Of a DNA stretch of 64,000 bases, positions 36,300 to 44,793 are shown piece by piece; the stretch's first letter is position 1, and the number at the start of each line of letters is the position of its first letter. Origin of the DNA: SIG603 sp963589785 (lineage in GTDB: Bacteria; Bacillota; Clostridia; Oscillospirales; Acutalibacteraceae); NCBI GenBank assembly GCA_963589785.1, contig CAVAMJ010000006.1, positions 62,001 to 126,000 of the forward strand, in the 5' to 3' direction. Below the pieces are notes generated by a model, which worked only from the letters and a program-made list of their open reading frames with translations, was not told where the DNA came from and did no database searches. A program made the translations under genes and the position numbers.

Positions 36300-36506
36300 T
36301 TACTCAGCCTTGTTTGCAAGGTATTCCTCAATGCTCTTGAGAACCTCGTCTGCATCGAGACCGTGAACCATGCAAGCCTCCTCGAGAGACTCACCGATAG
36401 AAGACGGGCAGCCTACACAGTGCATACCTGCCTGCATAAGAACATAAGCAATTCCCATATCATACTGGAGCATATCGCCCATTACTGTTTCCTTTGTGAT
36501 TGTCAT
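36300..36506 (-). CDS. DUF1858 / hybrid-cluster-protein-associated redox disulfide domain protein
   Basis: 68 residues from the ATG at 36506 (MTITKETVMGD), which has an AGGAGAA site; the longer frame includes an unrelated N-terminus. The whole protein is one small helical domain with the motif MHCVGCPSSIGESLEEAC. The two cysteines CxxC could form a redox disulfide. The family is often next to hybrid cluster protein (prismane) or fused to other redox domains, but none lies nearby here. Cytoplasmic; function unknown. Confidence 0.9.
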   Translation of the reverse strand: MTITKETVMGDMLQYDMGIAYVLMQAGMHCVGCPSSIGESLEEACMVHGLDADEVLKSIEEYLANKAE

Positions 36507-36635
36507 AGTTATATTCTCCTGACTTTCTTGTTTTATTAGAAGTTTGATTCCTCTTACTGACTTCTGTGATATTATACCAAAATAGTATATATTTAGCAAG
36601 AGTTATTTTTTCATATAGTTATTCCATTAAAGGGG

Positions 36636-37355
36636 TTAAACGCTCAGAACCGCGGCATCAAGTGCTATTCTCATCATATCCGTGAAGGCAGTCTGTCTTT
36701 CCTCAGCACTTGTCTCTTCACCTGTCACCATTGAATCGGAAATCGTGACTATGCAAGCCGCATTCTTTCCGCAAACATTTGCATTGTGAAGCAGAGCGAA
36801 GCTTTCCATTTCCACAGCCGCACAGCCGAGAGTATCACGATAATAATCCACCTTAGGCATATTCTCCTCGGTATAGAAATTATCGGAGGAATGAAGTCTG
36901 CCAAGCTTTAGGGGAATTTTTAAGTTCTCTGCGGCATAGACCAGCTTTTCGTTCAGCTCCTCTGACGGCAAAAGTATGGGACGGGTTTCTCCCGACTGAT
37001 TATTTGCATAATTTGAAGCGGAATAGACAGAATTTGCCAGCAAAATATCATAAAGCTTGAGTTCTGTGGTGTAAGCGCCCGCCGAACCTATCCTTATAAT
37101 GTTGTCTACATCGTAAAATTTATAGAGCTCATAGGAATAGATACCGATTGATGGCATACCCATTCCGCTTGCCATGACAGAAACAGGAAATCCCTTGTAT
37201 TTTCCCGTGTAGGCATAGATGTTTCTTACAGAGCTTACAAGCTTCGCCGAATCCAAAAAGTTTTCGGCAATAAATTTTGCTCTTAAAGGATCTCCCGGCA
37301 TGAGAACGGTCTTTGCAATCTGACCTTTTTCGGCGGCATTGTGAGGGGTTGACAT
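36636..37355 (-). CDS. deoD: Purine nucleoside phosphorylase, DeoD type
   Basis: 239 residues, normal for trimeric-hexamer PNPs. It cleaves purine (deoxy)nucleosides with phosphate. Signatures: MPGDPLRAKFIAE, SGMGMPSIGIYSYELY, IRIGSAG, and MESFALLHNA with the ribose-binding Met-Glu. The start has AAGGAG. It is separated from DUF1858 by 130 bp and probably has its own promoter in the 190-bp gap shared with the divergent EamA gene. Confidence 0.95.
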   Translation of the reverse strand: MSTPHNAAEKGQIAKTVLMPGDPLRAKFIAENFLDSAKLVSSVRNIYAYTGKYKGFPVSVMASGMGMPSIGIYSYELYKFYDVDNIIRIGSAGAYTTELKLYDILLANSVYSASNYANNQSGETRPILLPSEELNEKLVYAAENLKIPLKLGRLHSSDNFYTEENMPKVDYYRDTLGCAAVEMESFALLHNANVCGKNAACIVTISDSMVTGEETSAEERQTAFTDMMRIALDAAVLSV

Positions 37356-37549
37356 ATTTATTTCTCCTTTGCCTTAAAACGGCAAAACTATGTCTCAAAC
37401 TATGCAAAACATAGTTTAGAATTACTATTGAATTTTGTGTTCTTCGGTGTTAAGATAATCTGCGGTCATCGTCGGAACAAAGCCGACCACGAACCGAACC
37501 TTTATTATTTTACTTTAAATGAGTAATTGAAAGAAAGCAAGAAAATAAT

Positions 37550-38458
37550 ATGAAAACTACAAGAAAAATATTTTTACTCGGTGCCGTCTTGGCATTTACG
37601 GGCGGTCTTTTCTGGGGCGGCTCAGGCGTCTTCGGTCAGTACCTCTTTGATTTCAAGGGTGCCACCTCAATGTTCCTTATTCCGATAAGACTACTTCTTG
37701 GCGGAAGTCTCATGCTCGTCTATTTCTTTATAAAGGACGGCAAAAAGACCTTTTCCGTTTGGAAAAACAAAAAGGATGCGCTTCTGCTTGCCTCATACGG
37801 AATTTTCGGACTTGGAATGTGCCAGTTCACCTACTTCCAGACTATCGAGTGGTCGAACGCCGGCACTGCATGCGTCATTCAGTATCTCGGCCCGTCACTC
37901 ATAATCGTGTGGACTTGCCTCTCCATGAAGAAAAAGCCGAGAACCACCGAAATCATTGCCGTAATCTGTGCCATGGTAGGAATTTTCCTCATCGCAACCC
38001 ACGGCAATCCGTCTAACCTCGTTCTTTCGCCAAAGGCGCTGTGCATGGGACTTCTCTCAGCCGTTGCCGTTGCGATGTACACACTTCTCCCCGTAAAACT
38101 GCTTGACCGTTACAGCGCACCGCTTATTCTTGCTTGGGGAATGTTAATCGGCGGCATAGTCTTGGCGGCGGTTTTCCGTCCGTGGAACTACTCCATGCAA
38201 GTCGACTTCCTCTCCATGGGATCTTTCGCCTACCTCATAATAGTCGGAACGATAATGTCATTCACGCTCTACACCGAGGCGGTCAAGATTATCGGCGGAG
38301 TAAGCGCAAGCCTCTTCTCTTGCATTGAGCCCGTTTCGGCAACGGTTCTCACGGTAATCTTCATGGGAACAAGCTTTTCAGCCATGGATTTGGTCGGATT
38401 TGTCTTTGTTCTCTCCACAATATTTATTTCTGCAATCAAACCTAAGTCGGCTTCCTAA
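37550..38458 (+). CDS. EamA/DMT-family transporter
   Basis: 302 residues, ten membrane helices in two EamA repeats (N-half from LAFTGGLFWGGSGVFGQYL; C-half from GLLSAVAVAMYTLLP). Members export or import amino acids, nucleosides or other metabolites; substrate unknown. It is divergent from deoD and its stop codon lies inside the terminator stem, so translation may affect termination. Confidence 0.88.
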   Translation: MKTTRKIFLLGAVLAFTGGLFWGGSGVFGQYLFDFKGATSMFLIPIRLLLGGSLMLVYFFIKDGKKTFSVWKNKKDALLLASYGIFGLGMCQFTYFQTIEWSNAGTACVIQYLGPSLIIVWTCLSMKKKPRTTEIIAVICAMVGIFLIATHGNPSNLVLSPKALCMGLLSAVAVAMYTLLPVKLLDRYSAPLILAWGMLIGGIVLAAVFRPWNYSMQVDFLSMGSFAYLIIVGTIMSFTLYTEAVKIIGGVSASLFSCIEPVSATVLTVIFMGTSFSAMDLVGFVFVLSTIFISAIKPKSAS

Positions 38459-38468
38459 GGGGAGCCGA
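38447..38468. terminator. Bidirectional terminator overlapping the EamA stop
   Basis: Stem TCGGCT/AGCCGA around a loop containing the TAA, with CTTTTTAT downstream on the plus strand. It lies between convergent genes. Confidence 0.6.
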
Positions 38469-38476
38469 TTTCCTTT

Positions 38477-39121
38477 TTATTTAAACAAAAGCTCAGCCAC
38501 ATGATAAATGTCTGTGCCGACCTCTTTCACACCGCCAACGCAGGTGTTGCAGTAAGCGGCAACCTTTTCTGTCGTATATTTCTTTGCCTGTTCGATATAA
38601 GTTTCTCGCCATTTTTCCTCCGGCATTTGACTCGTGAACGGCGGAAGATACTCAGAAAAGTATTTCGGCGCAATCTCCATATTGCTTGGGTACGGCGGAT
38701 GCAGACGGAAGCTTCCGTCATACTCCTCCTCGTCCCTGTTGTGCTCCATTTCGACAATTTCTATATTCATCTTCTTGAGGCAGTCACGCACGGATTCATG
38801 CACATCGTGCTTGCCCCTTGCCCTGAAGCAGTCCTGAAGCGTGAACTTCTCCCCGTGGTAGTCAGGAAATTTGAAATCCTTTCTCGTACACATAAATTCG
38901 AAAAAACTCATCTTGGGCACGTCTACTCTCATCTCGTCCAGAAGCCGCATACAGCTCATGCAGACATAGACGATAATGTCGCCCTCCTTGGGAACATCTT
39001 GGCTCTTTTTACAGCATCCGACCACCTTGACATCCTCTTGAGTTTTCATGTACTCTCGAATTTTCTTTGCGGTCTCGGGGAAATTCTTCGTAAAATTACA
39101 GCTCGGATAATAGATATACAT
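38477..39121 (-). CDS. Cysteine-rich protein with CCG-like (HdrB-type) motifs
   Basis: 214 residues from the ATG at 39121 (MYIYYPSCNF), which has a GAGGG site. Cysteines cluster as PSC near residue 8, VVGCCKKS, YVCMSCMRLL, QDCFRARG and a C-terminal CNTCVGG, resembling the CCG domains of heterodisulfide reductase subunit B that bind unusual [4Fe-4S] clusters. Order and spacing differ from classical HdrB, so the match is tentative. No Hdr, Ldh or flavoprotein partner is adjacent. Probably a cytoplasmic redox protein. The gene follows the CdaR-type regulator by 46 bp, convergent with EamA. Confidence 0.55.
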   Translation of the reverse strand: MYIYYPSCNFTKNFPETAKKIREYMKTQEDVKVVGCCKKSQDVPKEGDIIVYVCMSCMRLLDEMRVDVPKMSFFEFMCTRKDFKFPDYHGEKFTLQDCFRARGKHDVHESVRDCLKKMNIEIVEMEHNRDEEEYDGSFRLHPPYPSNMEIAPKYFSEYLPPFTSQMPEEKWRETYIEQAKKYTTEKVAAYCNTCVGGVKEVGTDIYHVAELLFK

Positions 39122-39166
39122 ATTTTCTTTTTCCCTCACAACAAATCCACACAATTTTAAATTAAC

Positions 39167-40267
39167 TTACTCGTCCTCGCTTTTCTCAAAATACATCTTG
39201 CAAGCAAGGAACAGAAGTACCGCATCCTTAAATGATCTCGGATTAAATCCGCATTTTTCCTCTATTTTATTAAGCTTATACTGAAGTGTATTCTTGTGCA
39301 TGAATCTCTTTTCCGCAACAGCAGATAGCGACATATCCTCGGCATAGTAAAGCTTCAGAAGCCCTATTTCATCTTTTGTTAAATTATGAAGTATCTTGTC
39401 AGAAAAGCTTTTCTTCTCTCCCTGAGAGAGTTCACCGAAGAGTATCTCGAGAGTGAGATCGTCATAGCACACAATTTGATTTTCATCATCGATGCTCTTG
39501 AGTGCCGTCTGAGCCGAATGATAAGAAACATTCAGCTTTTTTGCGCTCGTCTTTCTTCCGACCGACACGCACAAACGACAGCCGTCATAGGAAATTAGGT
39601 CACTAATGACGTTTTTCTTGCTTCGATACTGCTTATCCGTCACGACAAGCCAAAACTCCGATGGGTAAACAAATGTATAAAGCGCATTTCCGTATATACT
39701 GAAACAGGTGTTCACCCAGTTCTCAACAGCCGCCGTGTCTCGCATTTTTTCGCTCTGTTCCGCTTTGACGATAATCACACGGTATTCATCGTCCATTTTA
39801 AGCTTATTCGACTCGAAAAATTCCGTTAGTGTGAGATAATTCATATTCTTGTCCTCAAAAATCGAGTGAAGAATATAGTTGATTTTTCCCTTGCGGTCAT
39901 AGTCGATAGAATCAAGCTCCCTCTCTCTCAAGACAAGCGAGCTGATTTTTTGTGCGAGAATTGCGTATTTTCTCACCTCGTCCGGGTCTCCGCTTATACC
40001 GACAACGCCGATTATCTCCCTGTTATACACAAGCGGAAAATTTAGTCCCTTGTGAGTTCCAGCAAACTCATCGTCCCTTGTTACCTCGATAGCCTCTCCC
40101 GTAGAAACACACTTCTTGCCTATCTCGTGGTAATCTCCTATTCTTGTGTCGTTCGTTGACGCCAAGATATAGCCGTCAGTATCAATATAATTGATATGAT
40201 ATCCGCAAACCTCCCTCACGGTCTCGACAATTTGCTGGGCTGTTTTTTGATTAAAAATAGCCGCCAT
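39167..40267 (-). CDS. CdaR-type sugar diacid/glycerate regulator
   Basis: 366 residues. N-terminal diacid-recognition domain (VCGYHINYIDTDGYILAS, FPLVYNREIIGVVGI), a central GGDEF-like region and a C-terminal PucR/CdaR helix-turn-helix (LKLYYAEDMSLSAVAEKRFMHKNTLQYKLNKIEE). CdaR activates glucarate, galactarate and glycerate genes in E. coli. The divergent gene here is glycerate kinase, which fits that role. Start with GGAGGAG. Confidence 0.9.
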   Translation of the reverse strand: MAAIFNQKTAQQIVETVREVCGYHINYIDTDGYILASTNDTRIGDYHEIGKKCVSTGEAIEVTRDDEFAGTHKGLNFPLVYNREIIGVVGISGDPDEVRKYAILAQKISSLVLRERELDSIDYDRKGKINYILHSIFEDKNMNYLTLTEFFESNKLKMDDEYRVIIVKAEQSEKMRDTAAVENWVNTCFSIYGNALYTFVYPSEFWLVVTDKQYRSKKNVISDLISYDGCRLCVSVGRKTSAKKLNVSYHSAQTALKSIDDENQIVCYDDLTLEILFGELSQGEKKSFSDKILHNLTKDEIGLLKLYYAEDMSLSAVAEKRFMHKNTLQYKLNKIEEKCGFNPRSFKDAVLLFLACKMYFEKSEDE

Positions 40268-40370
40268 AACACTCCTCCAAAGCCTAATACAACCTACTAA
40301 TCAAGATTGAATTCAATATACTATGTTAATTATAACACTTCTTTTTCTCATTTCAACTTGCTTTTGTTAT

Positions 40371-40399
40371 TTGTAACATATATAAAGATGATTGATAAT
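40371..40399 (+). promoter_or_regulatory. Glycerate kinase promoter
   Basis: -35 TTGTAA (40371-40376), 17-bp spacer, -10 GATAAT (40394-40399). Just downstream, GATTGA...TCAATC (from 40390) forms a spaced inverted repeat that could be the CdaR site. A second, TTGAATTCAA, lies near 40306-40315 by the regulator start. Confidence 0.5.
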
Positions 40400-40457
40400 G
40401 ATAAACTTTAGTCAATCTAAATTGTATCCATAATCGTTTTTATTGAGGTGAATTGAC

Positions 40458-41699
40458 ATGACGCAAAGCATAGCATTAAGACAGGACGCAGACAAAATCA
40501 TCAGCGAGTCAATCAAGAAAGTTCTTCCGGACGAGGCAGTCGCAAACGCTCTTAAAGGAAAGAGCTTCGGCGGCAAAATTTATGTTGTCGCAACAGGCAA
40601 AGCCGCATGGCAAATGGCAAAGGCTGCGGCAGACATTCTCGGTGACAAAATCGAAAACGGCGTAGTAGTAACAAAATACGACCATGTTAAGGGCGAAATC
40701 CCACACATGACTTGCTTCGAGGCAGGCCACCCGGTTCCTGACAAAAACTCATTCAAGGGCACCCAGGCGGCACTTGACCTTGTTTCTGATTTGAGCGAAA
40801 ACGACACCGTCCTCTTCCTTCTCTCCGGCGGCGGTTCGGCTCTTTTTGAGAAGCCGCTTATTCCCGCAGAGGAACTTCAGGATCTCACAAATCAGCTTTT
40901 GGCTTGCGGCGCAGACATCGTCGAGATGAACACTATCCGCAAGAGAATTTCAGCTGTTAAGGGCGGCAAATTTGCACTTGCATGTGCTCCCGCAAAGGTT
41001 TACAGCATAGTTCTCTCCGATATTCTCGGCGATCCGCTCGATATGATTGCATCCGGTCCCGCTTATCCCGACTCTGCAACCGCAGAAGATGCACTCGACT
41101 ACATCGCAAAGTATAACCTTAAGCTCAGCGACAAGGCTATGGAGCTTATGAATATCGAGACTCCGAAAAAGCTCGATAACGTTGAGACAGTTATCACGGG
41201 AAGCGTAAAAAATCTCTGCAAGGCGGCAAGCGAATCCGCAGAGGCTCTCGGTTACAAGACAGTATTTTTGACAGATCAGCTCACCTGTGAAGCAAGAGAA
41301 GCCGGCAGCTTTATGGCATCTATCGCAAAAAGCTATCAGGACGCAAAGGAGAGCATCGCTTTCATAGCCGGTGGCGAAACGGTCGTTCACCTCACGGGAA
41401 AAGGAAAGGGCGGAAGAAACCAGGAGATTGCACTTTCTGCCGCAGAGGGTATCTCAGGACTTGAGAATACCGCAGTTTTCAGCGTAGGAAGTGACGGAAC
41501 AGACGGCCCGTGCGATGCCGCAGGCGGCTATTCTGACGGTGAGACAAAGTCTAAGCTTAAGGCTCAGGGCATTGATATTTTCTCCGTTCTCAAGGAGAAT
41601 GACGCTTACAATGCTCTTAAGGCAAGCGAGGGACTCATCATCACCGGTGCAACAGGCACAAACGTAAACGATTTTACAGTTCTTTTGATTAAAAGATAA
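40458..41699 (+). CDS. Glycerate kinase, type II (MOFRL family)
   Basis: 413 residues with the two-domain GK-II fold: VATGKAAWQMAKAA, a Gly-rich FLLSGGGSALFE loop, SDILGDPLDMIASGP, and the C-terminal MOFRL segment (GGETVVHLTGKGKGGRNQEIAL and GSDGTDGPCDAAGGY). These enzymes phosphorylate D-glycerate with ATP, usually to 2-phosphoglycerate. Start with GAGGTG. It is divergent from the CdaR-type regulator, which probably activates it in response to a sugar acid. Confidence 0.93.
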   Translation: MTQSIALRQDADKIISESIKKVLPDEAVANALKGKSFGGKIYVVATGKAAWQMAKAAADILGDKIENGVVVTKYDHVKGEIPHMTCFEAGHPVPDKNSFKGTQAALDLVSDLSENDTVLFLLSGGGSALFEKPLIPAEELQDLTNQLLACGADIVEMNTIRKRISAVKGGKFALACAPAKVYSIVLSDILGDPLDMIASGPAYPDSATAEDALDYIAKYNLKLSDKAMELMNIETPKKLDNVETVITGSVKNLCKAASESAEALGYKTVFLTDQLTCEAREAGSFMASIAKSYQDAKESIAFIAGGETVVHLTGKGKGGRNQEIALSAAEGISGLENTAVFSVGSDGTDGPCDAAGGYSDGETKSKLKAQGIDIFSVLKENDAYNALKASEGLIITGATGTNVNDFTVLLIKR

Positions 41700-41709
41700 T
41701 ATTCACTGT

Positions 41710-41740
41710 ACGGGGCGAATTTAATTCGTCCCGTTTTTTC
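41710..41740 (+). terminator. Terminator of glycerate kinase
   Basis: 12-bp stem ACGGGGCGAATT/AATTCGTCCCGT (one G-T pair) with a one-base loop by strict pairing, followed by TTTTTT. Confidence 0.85.
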
Positions 41741-41810
41741 ATAAATAAAAATTATACTCAGAAATAAATAACAGATATATCCTGCTCACTCAAAATTACG
41801 ACTTCGGTTA

Positions 41811-41841
41811 TTGACTTTAAATTCTACTTTAATGTTATACT
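41811..41841 (+). promoter_or_regulatory. Likely promoter of the second MATE gene
   Basis: TTGACT (41811-41816) and TATACT (41836-41841) with a long 19-bp spacer, 45 bp before the start. A weak promoter or one aided by a regulator. Confidence 0.45.
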
Positions 41842-41885
41842 CTTTTCAAACAAATCACTTGAATAACTGAAAGGAAGTATATTAA

Positions 41886-43223
41886 ATGACCGATGACCGC
41901 ATGGGCACATTGTCCGTCAAAAAGCTGCTTATTCAAACGAGTATTCCTCTGACCTTATCTCTGCTGATTAGCTCGCTTTATAATTTTGTTGACAGCATAT
42001 TTGTTTCGTATGTTTCCGAAAATGCTCTCACGGCCTTATCTCTCTCTGCACCGATTCAAACTCTCGCATCGGCATTCGGATGCGGGATTGCAGTCGGCTT
42101 AAATGCCGTCATTTCAAAAGCACTTGGAGAAAAAAACGAAAAAGCCGTCAAAAAAGCTGCATCCGCAGCCATTTTCCTTGCTCTTATCTCAGGAATTATC
42201 ATCACACTTTTAGCACTTATAATCGCAAGGCCGTATTTTGTCTGGCAGTCCGGCGGAAATGAAGAAATAACAAATTATGGAATTCCGTACCTCACCGTAT
42301 GTATGATGTTTGCCGTTTTCAATATGGGTCAGTGGGTATTTGACCGCTTTGTTATCGCAAGCGGAAAGTCTCACCTTTTCTTGTATACTCTTTCTGCCGG
42401 CTCAATCACCAATCTTATTTTAGATCCGATTTTTATCTTCGGCTATTTCGGACTTCCGGCTATGGGCACGACGGGCGCGGCTCTTGCCACGGGAATCGGC
42501 TCTGCTATGGGATGCATCACAGGAATCATCATAAACCGCAGACACAATAAAATTATTCCGATTTCATTTACTCTCAAGCCCGACAGAAAAAGCATTATTT
42601 CTATTTTAAAGGTAGGACTTCCCTCCTCGCTCGTTCAGGCGGTTATGTCACTTATCGGAATAGCCATGAACTCAATTCTGATTGTATTCTCGTCCACAGC
42701 TGTTGCGGTTTACGGTATATGCACAAGAATTCAAAGCCTTGCGATAGTCATCGCAAACGGCATAGGTCTTGGAGTCATCCCGATTGTCGCATACAACTAC
42801 GGTGCTAAAAAGCCTCAGAGAATTCACGAAACCGTTCGCTTCGCAATGATATTTTCCTTTGTCGTCTACGCTGTTATACTCGTTCTTCTTCAGAGTTTCC
42901 CGCTTGCAATAATGCGTCTCTTTGATGCATCTGACGATATGGCACAAATCGGAATTCCAGCACTTCGAATGATGTCTCTTGCGTGGCTCGCTTCGATACC
43001 GTGTCTTTCGCTCGCTCCGTCATTTCAGGGACTTTCACGAGGAACGGACAGCATGATTTTAACCATGACTCGTCAGGCTTTTCTGCCGATTATTTTGGTA
43101 TTGCTTCTTTCGAGGCTCGGCAACATTAACCTAATCTGGATAAGCTTCATTGCCGCAGAGATAATAACTCTTCCGCTCGGAATTTATCTTTGGAGAAGAG
43201 CCGTCAAGCTCACTCTCGACTAA
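41886..43223 (+). CDS. MATE family efflux transporter (second)
   Basis: 445 residues with 12 helices. MATE signatures include IPLTLSLLISSLYNFVDSIFV, CGIAVGLNAVISKALGEK and a second-half GLGVIPIVAYNYGAKKPQR. Exports unknown cationic compounds. It starts after AAAGGAAG. The strong promoter and Mn2+ riboswitch of the next gene begin about 20 bp after its stop, so the two are independent transcription units. Confidence 0.9.
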   Translation: MTDDRMGTLSVKKLLIQTSIPLTLSLLISSLYNFVDSIFVSYVSENALTALSLSAPIQTLASAFGCGIAVGLNAVISKALGEKNEKAVKKAASAAIFLALISGIIITLLALIIARPYFVWQSGGNEEITNYGIPYLTVCMMFAVFNMGQWVFDRFVIASGKSHLFLYTLSAGSITNLILDPIFIFGYFGLPAMGTTGAALATGIGSAMGCITGIIINRRHNKIIPISFTLKPDRKSIISILKVGLPSSLVQAVMSLIGIAMNSILIVFSSTAVAVYGICTRIQSLAIVIANGIGLGVIPIVAYNYGAKKPQRIHETVRFAMIFSFVVYAVILVLLQSFPLAIMRLFDASDDMAQIGIPALRMMSLAWLASIPCLSLAPSFQGLSRGTDSMILTMTRQAFLPIILVLLLSRLGNINLIWISFIAAEIITLPLGIYLWRRAVKLTLD

Positions 43224-43242
43224 AAAATATTGCATTTTTCTC

Positions 43243-43271
43243 TTGACAAAAAGTTAATTTATCCGTACAAT
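43243..43271 (+). promoter_or_regulatory. Strong promoter of the riboswitch-oadB unit
   Basis: Consensus -35 TTGACA (43243-43248), 17-bp spacer, -10 TACAAT (43266-43271). It is the best promoter in the window. Transcription would start near 43278, at the 5' edge of the aptamer. Confidence 0.85.
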
Positions 43272-43275
43272 CAAG

Positions 43276-43410
43276 ATATAAAAGGGAGTAGCAAACAGAG
43301 ATATCTGTAATGTATGCGTCAGCACGATAGTACTTCTGACTATCCGTATATGTTGTAATGTGCGAGACTTTTATTTTGCTTAGGCAGAATAAAGGTCTCG
43401 TTTTTTATTT
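43276..43410 (+). promoter_or_regulatory. yybP-ykoY (Mn2+) riboswitch with overlapping terminator
   Basis: The aptamer has both conserved strands: AAAAGGGAGTAGC (43279-43292) and TGCGAGACTTTTA (43361-43373), giving P1 TAAAAG/CTTTTA with internal loops GGAGTAGC and GCGAGA. Between them are a CAGA/TCTG hairpin and a 10-bp stem AATGTATGCG/CGTATATGTT. The CGAGACTTTTATT strand also forms the 5' arm of a terminator whose 3' arm is AATAAAGGTCTCG (43388-43400), followed by TTTTTT. P1 and terminator are exclusive, so Mn2+ binding should allow read-through (an ON switch). Aptamer and platform fit the family; the Mn2+ ligand is established for the class. Confidence 0.85.
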
Positions 43411-43446
43411 TGCTAAATTTAAGAATATATTGAAAGGAAAGACACT

Positions 43447-44565
43447 ATGAACTTCTTCTACGAGCTGTTCTCAAACGTACTCAACGTCACATGGCAGCAT
43501 GCCGTGATGTGGTGCATCGGCGGAATACTCATCTATCTCGCCATCAAGAAGGACATGGAGCCATCGCTTCTTTTGCCAATCGGCTTCGGTACCATTCTCG
43601 TTAACCTTCCGCTCTCGGGCGCAATAACACAGGGAGACGAGGTCGGCGTTCTCACGCTTCTCTTCGACAGCGGTATAGCAAACGAGCTTTTCCCGCTTCT
43701 TCTTTTCATCGGTATAGGAGCAATGATAGACTTTGAGCCGCTGCTTTCCAATCCAAAGCTATTTATTTTCGGCGCCGCCGCCCAGTTCGGTATCTTCTTC
43801 ACGCTCAGCATGGCAAGCCTCTTGAACTTTGACCTTCACGATGCCGCTTCTATCGCAATCATCGGTGCCGCTGACGGTCCTACATCAATCTTCGTTGCTA
43901 ACGTACTCGATTCACAGTATATCGGCGCTATCACAGTTGCGGCTTATTCCTACATGGCACTTGTTCCGATTGTTCAGCCGCCTGTCATCAAGCTTCTCAC
44001 AACAAAGAAAGAGCGACTCATCCGCATGAAGTACGCTCCCGGAGCTGTTTCAAAGACCACTAAGATTCTCTTCCCGATTGTCATCACAGCAATCGTCGGT
44101 ATTGTTTCTAACCGTTCAGCCGCTTTAATCGGCTTCTTGATGTTCGGTAACCTCATTCGTGAGTGCGGTGTTCTCAACAGCCTTTCAGAGACAGCTCAAA
44201 AGGTTCTTGCTAACCTCATCACACTTTTCCTCGGAATTACTATCACAGCTCACATGACCGCCGCAGAGTTCCTCAATGTCGACACACTCAAGATCTTGGC
44301 TCTCGGTCTCATCGCATTCGTAGCCGATACAGCCGGCGGAGTTATCTTCGCAAAGATAGTCAACCTCTTCGTAAAGGAGAAGGTAAATCCGATGATCGGT
44401 GCGGCAGGTATCTCTGCATTCCCAATGTCAGCACGTATCATTCACAAAATGGGTCAGAAGGAAGATAATCAGAACTTCTTACTCATGCACGCAGTCGGCG
44501 CTAATGTTTCAGGTCAGATTGCCTCGGTCATCGCCGGCGGCATCATCTTAAATATGATTCACTAA
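43447..44565 (+). CDS. OadB/GcdB-like Na+-translocating decarboxylase beta subunit
   Basis: 372 residues, about nine to ten helices, matching the beta subunit of biotin-dependent Na+ pumps (oxaloacetate, glutaconyl-CoA and methylmalonyl-CoA decarboxylases). The motif GAADGPTSIF is intact, with D143 equivalent to the Na+-binding Asp203 of Klebsiella OadB. FGNLIRECGV and the C-terminal MHAVGANVSGQIASVIAGG are also present. In the known pumps, decarboxylation of carboxybiotin drives Na+ export. No carboxyltransferase or biotin carrier gene lies nearby. The Mn2+ riboswitch directly upstream is unexpected. Start with GAAAGGAAAG. Confidence 0.9.
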   Translation: MNFFYELFSNVLNVTWQHAVMWCIGGILIYLAIKKDMEPSLLLPIGFGTILVNLPLSGAITQGDEVGVLTLLFDSGIANELFPLLLFIGIGAMIDFEPLLSNPKLFIFGAAAQFGIFFTLSMASLLNFDLHDAASIAIIGAADGPTSIFVANVLDSQYIGAITVAAYSYMALVPIVQPPVIKLLTTKKERLIRMKYAPGAVSKTTKILFPIVITAIVGIVSNRSAALIGFLMFGNLIRECGVLNSLSETAQKVLANLITLFLGITITAHMTAAEFLNVDTLKILALGLIAFVADTAGGVIFAKIVNLFVKEKVNPMIGAAGISAFPMSARIIHKMGQKEDNQNFLLMHAVGANVSGQIASVIAGGIILNMIH

Positions 44566-44575
44566 GGAGGAGCAC

Positions 44576-44704
44576 ATGTTTAATATAGACGCTTTCGTAA
44601 ACAGCCTGCAGTACATGGGCAAGGGAATGCTTGGTGTGTTCCTTGTCATTGCGGTAATCATTCTTTGCATCTATGCCTTGAACAAGATTTTCAAGGTTAG
44701 ATAA
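44576..44704 (+). CDS. OadG-like small membrane peptide (42 residues)
   Basis: The ATG lies 8 bp after the oadB stop with an AAGGAGGAG site, so it is clearly translated with oadB. The 42 residues form one membrane helix (MLGVFLVIAVIILCIYAL) and end in NKIFKVR. OadG gamma subunits have one N-terminal helix and bridge alpha and beta, and this looks like a minimal form without the soluble C-terminal tail that binds Zn and the alpha subunit. Size and position support a gamma role; the absence of a tail suggests it only stabilises OadB. Confidence 0.7.
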   Translation: MFNIDAFVNSLQYMGKGMLGVFLVIAVIILCIYALNKIFKVR

Positions 44705-44740
44705 ATTCTTAAGCCTACATCTTTACACAATATTTACGCA

Positions 44741-44780
44741 AACAACCGAGCTTCCGTTTTGGCAAGCTCGGTTGTTTTTT
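44741..44780. terminator. Bidirectional terminator between the oadB unit and the third MATE gene
   Basis: Perfect 13-bp stem AACAACCGAGCTT/AAGCTCGGTTGTT with a 10-nt loop and TTTT after it; convergent genes share it. Confidence 0.9.
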
Positions 44781-44793
44781 GTTTATATTTGAT

